This document shows positions 5,670-6,552 of a stretch of 6,552 nt of DNA, one piece after another. The notes under the pieces were generated by a model. That model was not told the DNA's origin. It saw nothing but the letters and a program-made list of their open reading frames with translations, and made no database searches. This DNA is from Huberarchaeum crystalense [NCBI: Candidatus Huberarchaeum crystalense] (lineage in GTDB: Archaea > Huberarchaeota > Huberarchaeia > Huberarchaeales): the NCBI GenBank assembly GCA_002790315.1, contig PFUW01000018.1, positions 15,838 to 22,389 of the forward strand, given 5' to 3'. Positions within the stretch are counted from its first letter, which is position 1, and every line of letters starts with the position of its first letter. Both the position numbers and the translations under genes were made by a program.

Positions 5670-5740
5670 TATGTGGCGTTTTTGAGAGCAAGATGAATGT
5701 TTTTGCTTTTGATAAAACTAAATTAAGGAAAGCAAAATGA
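5666..5740 (+). CDS. 24-codon mini-ORF bridging S6e and the DUF106 gene
   Basis: ATG 5666 overlaps the S6e TGA as ATGA, and the mini-ORF's own TGA (5738-5740) overlaps the DUF106 ATG at 5737 as ATGA. The peptide is MICGVFESKMNVFAFDKTKL followed by RKAK. A GAGGT SD sits 6 nt before its ATG. Thus a short frame exactly fills the gap between two core genes with 4-nt overlaps on both sides, the classic arrangement for translational coupling. It may be a coupling leader for the insertase-like gene, a microprotein, or a chance frame. The peptide has no recognisable motif, and two Met codons (residues 1 and 10) could start it. The geometry, rather than the peptide, is the evidence. Confidence 0.45.
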   Translation: MICGVFESKMNVFAFDKTKLRKAK

Positions 5741-6225
5741 GTATCATCTCTTCTTTTGATGCTTTTATATATATTTTGGTGTTGGTGTTGATCTTAGAGG
5801 CAATTACACTTGTTTTGCAATATTTTTTAGTTGATTTTGAAGGTGTTCAAAAGGCAAAGAAAGAAATTAAAGCACTTCAAGAAAAAGCAAAACAAGCAAG
5901 CTCTAAAAAACAAACAGAAATATCTAAACAAGTGCTTATGTCTACTTTTTCAATGATGAAATATCAAAAACAATATCTTATTGCATCTTTCATATTGTTT
6001 CCTTTATTCTTTTTCTTGCTTCAAAACCCTGTTTTTATGAGCATTTTTTCTAGTATTTTGACTTTAAATGTTGATTCTATTAGGCAAGTAATTTGTTCAG
6101 GAGAAGGATGCATCAGAGGACCGGTGCTTTTTATTTTTGGAGTATCGCTTAGTTGGTTTTGGACTTATATTTTGCTTTTTATGGCAGCTTCAATAATAGG
6201 ATCAAAATTGTTTTTGAAGTATTAA
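5737..6225 (+). CDS. DUF106 / EMC3-like membrane protein (Oxa1 superfamily)
   Basis: The archaeal DUF106 family is related to EMC3, TMCO1 and Get1 in the Oxa1/YidC superfamily of membrane insertases. The 162-residue protein has the expected three-span layout: a first membrane segment at about 9-31, then a cytoplasmic coiled-coil-like hairpin (about 35-70, Lys/Gln/Ala-rich: GVQKAKKEIKALQEKAKQ). A second span follows at 79-97 and a third at 131-157 with the family-like FGVSLSWFWTYILLF pattern. C120 and C125 in the loop between spans 2 and 3 could form a disulfide. An SD-like TAAGGA at 5724-5729 lies 7 nt before the ATG, which overlaps the stop of the mini-ORF, so it is likely cotranscribed with S6e. 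Its role is inferred as insertion of membrane proteins. The family assignment rests on topology and a few conserved residues. Confidence 0.82.
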   Translation: MSIISSFDAFIYILVLVLILEAITLVLQYFLVDFEGVQKAKKEIKALQEKAKQASSKKQTEISKQVLMSTFSMMKYQKQYLIASFILFPLFFFLLQNPVFMSIFSSILTLNVDSIRQVICSGEGCIRGPVLFIFGVSLSWFWTYILLFMAASIIGSKLFLKY

Positions 6226-6261
6226 TTAGTTGATTATAGTGTTAGCAACATATTAGATTCT

Positions 6262-6320
6262 TTTGTTGTTTTTGAATATTAATTGTAAGGTGTAGGCAAA
6301 TATGTTTGTTGTTTTTGAAT
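6262..6320. repeat. Direct repeat TTTGTTGTTTTTGAAT
   Basis: Identical 16-bp copies lie at 6262-6277 and 6305-6320. A related sequence, TTGTTTTTGAAGTATTAATT, ends the DUF106 gene at about 6208-6227, and the first perfect copy continues into the similar TATTAATT. The three related segments suggest small duplications around the gene's 3' end. Their low complexity weakens the case. Confidence 0.55.
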
Positions 6321-6363
6321 TTGATTATTTTAGAGTTTTAAGGGTTTTAAATTAAACATTATT

Positions 6364-6383
6364 AATTACAACAAATTACAACA
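6364..6383. repeat. Two tandem copies of AATTACAACA
   Basis: Two perfect 10-bp units, about one helical turn apart, end 7 bp before ATG 6391. The position suits an operator or initiator element, but tandem decamers also arise by slippage in AT-rich DNA. Confidence 0.45.
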
Positions 6384-6390
6384 ATAATAT

Positions 6391-6552
6391 ATGGTAGATT
6401 TCACAATCTTTTTGCAACCACTTTATCCTGTACTCATTGCTATCTTTTTTATGGCGTTGTTGTATGGAGTTTTATCTGCATCTAAAATATTTTCAGCAAG
6501 TATTGTTACAAATGCTATACTATCTGCTACTTTTGGTTTGTTGGTTCTTTTA
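6391..6552 (+). CDS. Start of an unrecognised multi-pass membrane protein, cut by window edge
   Basis: ATG 6391 opens 54 codons to the window end with no stop. The product begins MVDFTIFLQPLYPVLIAIFF and is hydrophobic at about 9-28. A short polar turn (SASKIFSASIVTN, about 30-42) is followed by a second hydrophobic segment from about 43 onward (AILSATFGLLVLL). At least two membrane spans are likely. No SD is present; TTTAAATT near 6347-6354 is a weak TATA candidate about 40 nt upstream. It lies in the same direction as S6e and DUF106 but after a 165-bp gap with T-runs, so it is probably transcribed separately. Family not recognised. Confidence 0.6.
   Translation, partial: MVDFTIFLQPLYPVLIAIFFMALLYGVLSASKIFSASIVTNAILSATFGLLVLL

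Larger units (their letters stand above)
6226..6390 (+). other. 165-bp repeat-bearing intergenic region
   Basis: It contains T-runs that could end the S6e-DUF106 transcript (6261-6264 and 6269-6273), two copies of a 16-bp repeat, and a tandem 10-bp repeat before the next start. The first 18 codons after the DUF106 stop remain open in the same frame, to a TAA at 6280-6282. A 17-codon ORF at 6302-6355 covers the second repeat copy. I see no RNA gene. Confidence 0.45.

Noticed and set aside
5640-5740. Programmed -1 frameshift extending S6e into the 24-codon ORF
   Set aside because: The A-rich stretch at 5649-5654 does not form a correctly phased slippery heptamer, and a good SD and ATG make independent initiation simpler.

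Overview
The window is strongly AT-rich and looks archaeal. It carries SRP54, ribosomal protein S6e, a UPF0200-family P-loop protein and a DUF106/EMC3-like membrane protein, which together are an archaeal set. Leading genes lack Shine-Dalgarno (SD) sites and have TATA-like boxes about 25-35 nt before the start codon, as in leaderless archaeal transcription. The extreme A/T bias, tight packing, lysine-rich proteins and several unrecognised membrane proteins suggest a small-genome DPANN-type archaeon. That placement is inference; no rRNA or tRNA is present.

Left part (1-1352): two unrecognised membrane-associated genes point away from each other across a 51-bp gap with one TATA-like box midway. 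The leftward gene (569 to beyond base 1) has two or three hydrophobic segments and long A-tracts in its coding strand. The rightward gene (621-1352) encodes a C-terminally membrane-anchored protein, but an in-frame TAA at codon 30 splits it, leaving a 166-codon ORF from 852.

Middle part (1393-3603): SRP54 on the minus strand, a 378-bp gap with a start-less minus-strand ORF that may be a gene remnant, then a zinc-dependent dCMP deaminase-like enzyme on the plus strand whose best start is ATG 3115.

Right part (3620-5232, minus): a two-gene operon. A single-pass membrane protein with a very basic cytoplasmic tail is followed, with a TGATG junction, by a UPF0200 kinase-like protein. The latter has an extra basic N-terminal region built partly from a 60-bp tandem duplication.

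Right end (5253-6552, plus): S6e starts only 20 bp from the divergent membrane gene. It is joined to the DUF106/EMC3-like gene by an intact 24-codon mini-ORF that overlaps both neighbours by ATGA and has its own SD site. After a repeat-containing 165-bp gap, another membrane protein begins and runs off the edge.

Functionally, SRP54 (targeting), S6e (ribosome) and the EMC3/Oxa1-like protein (probable insertase) all concern making and placing membrane proteins, and the rest of the window is rich in unrecognised membrane proteins. I see no CRISPR array, transposase, tRNA or rRNA.
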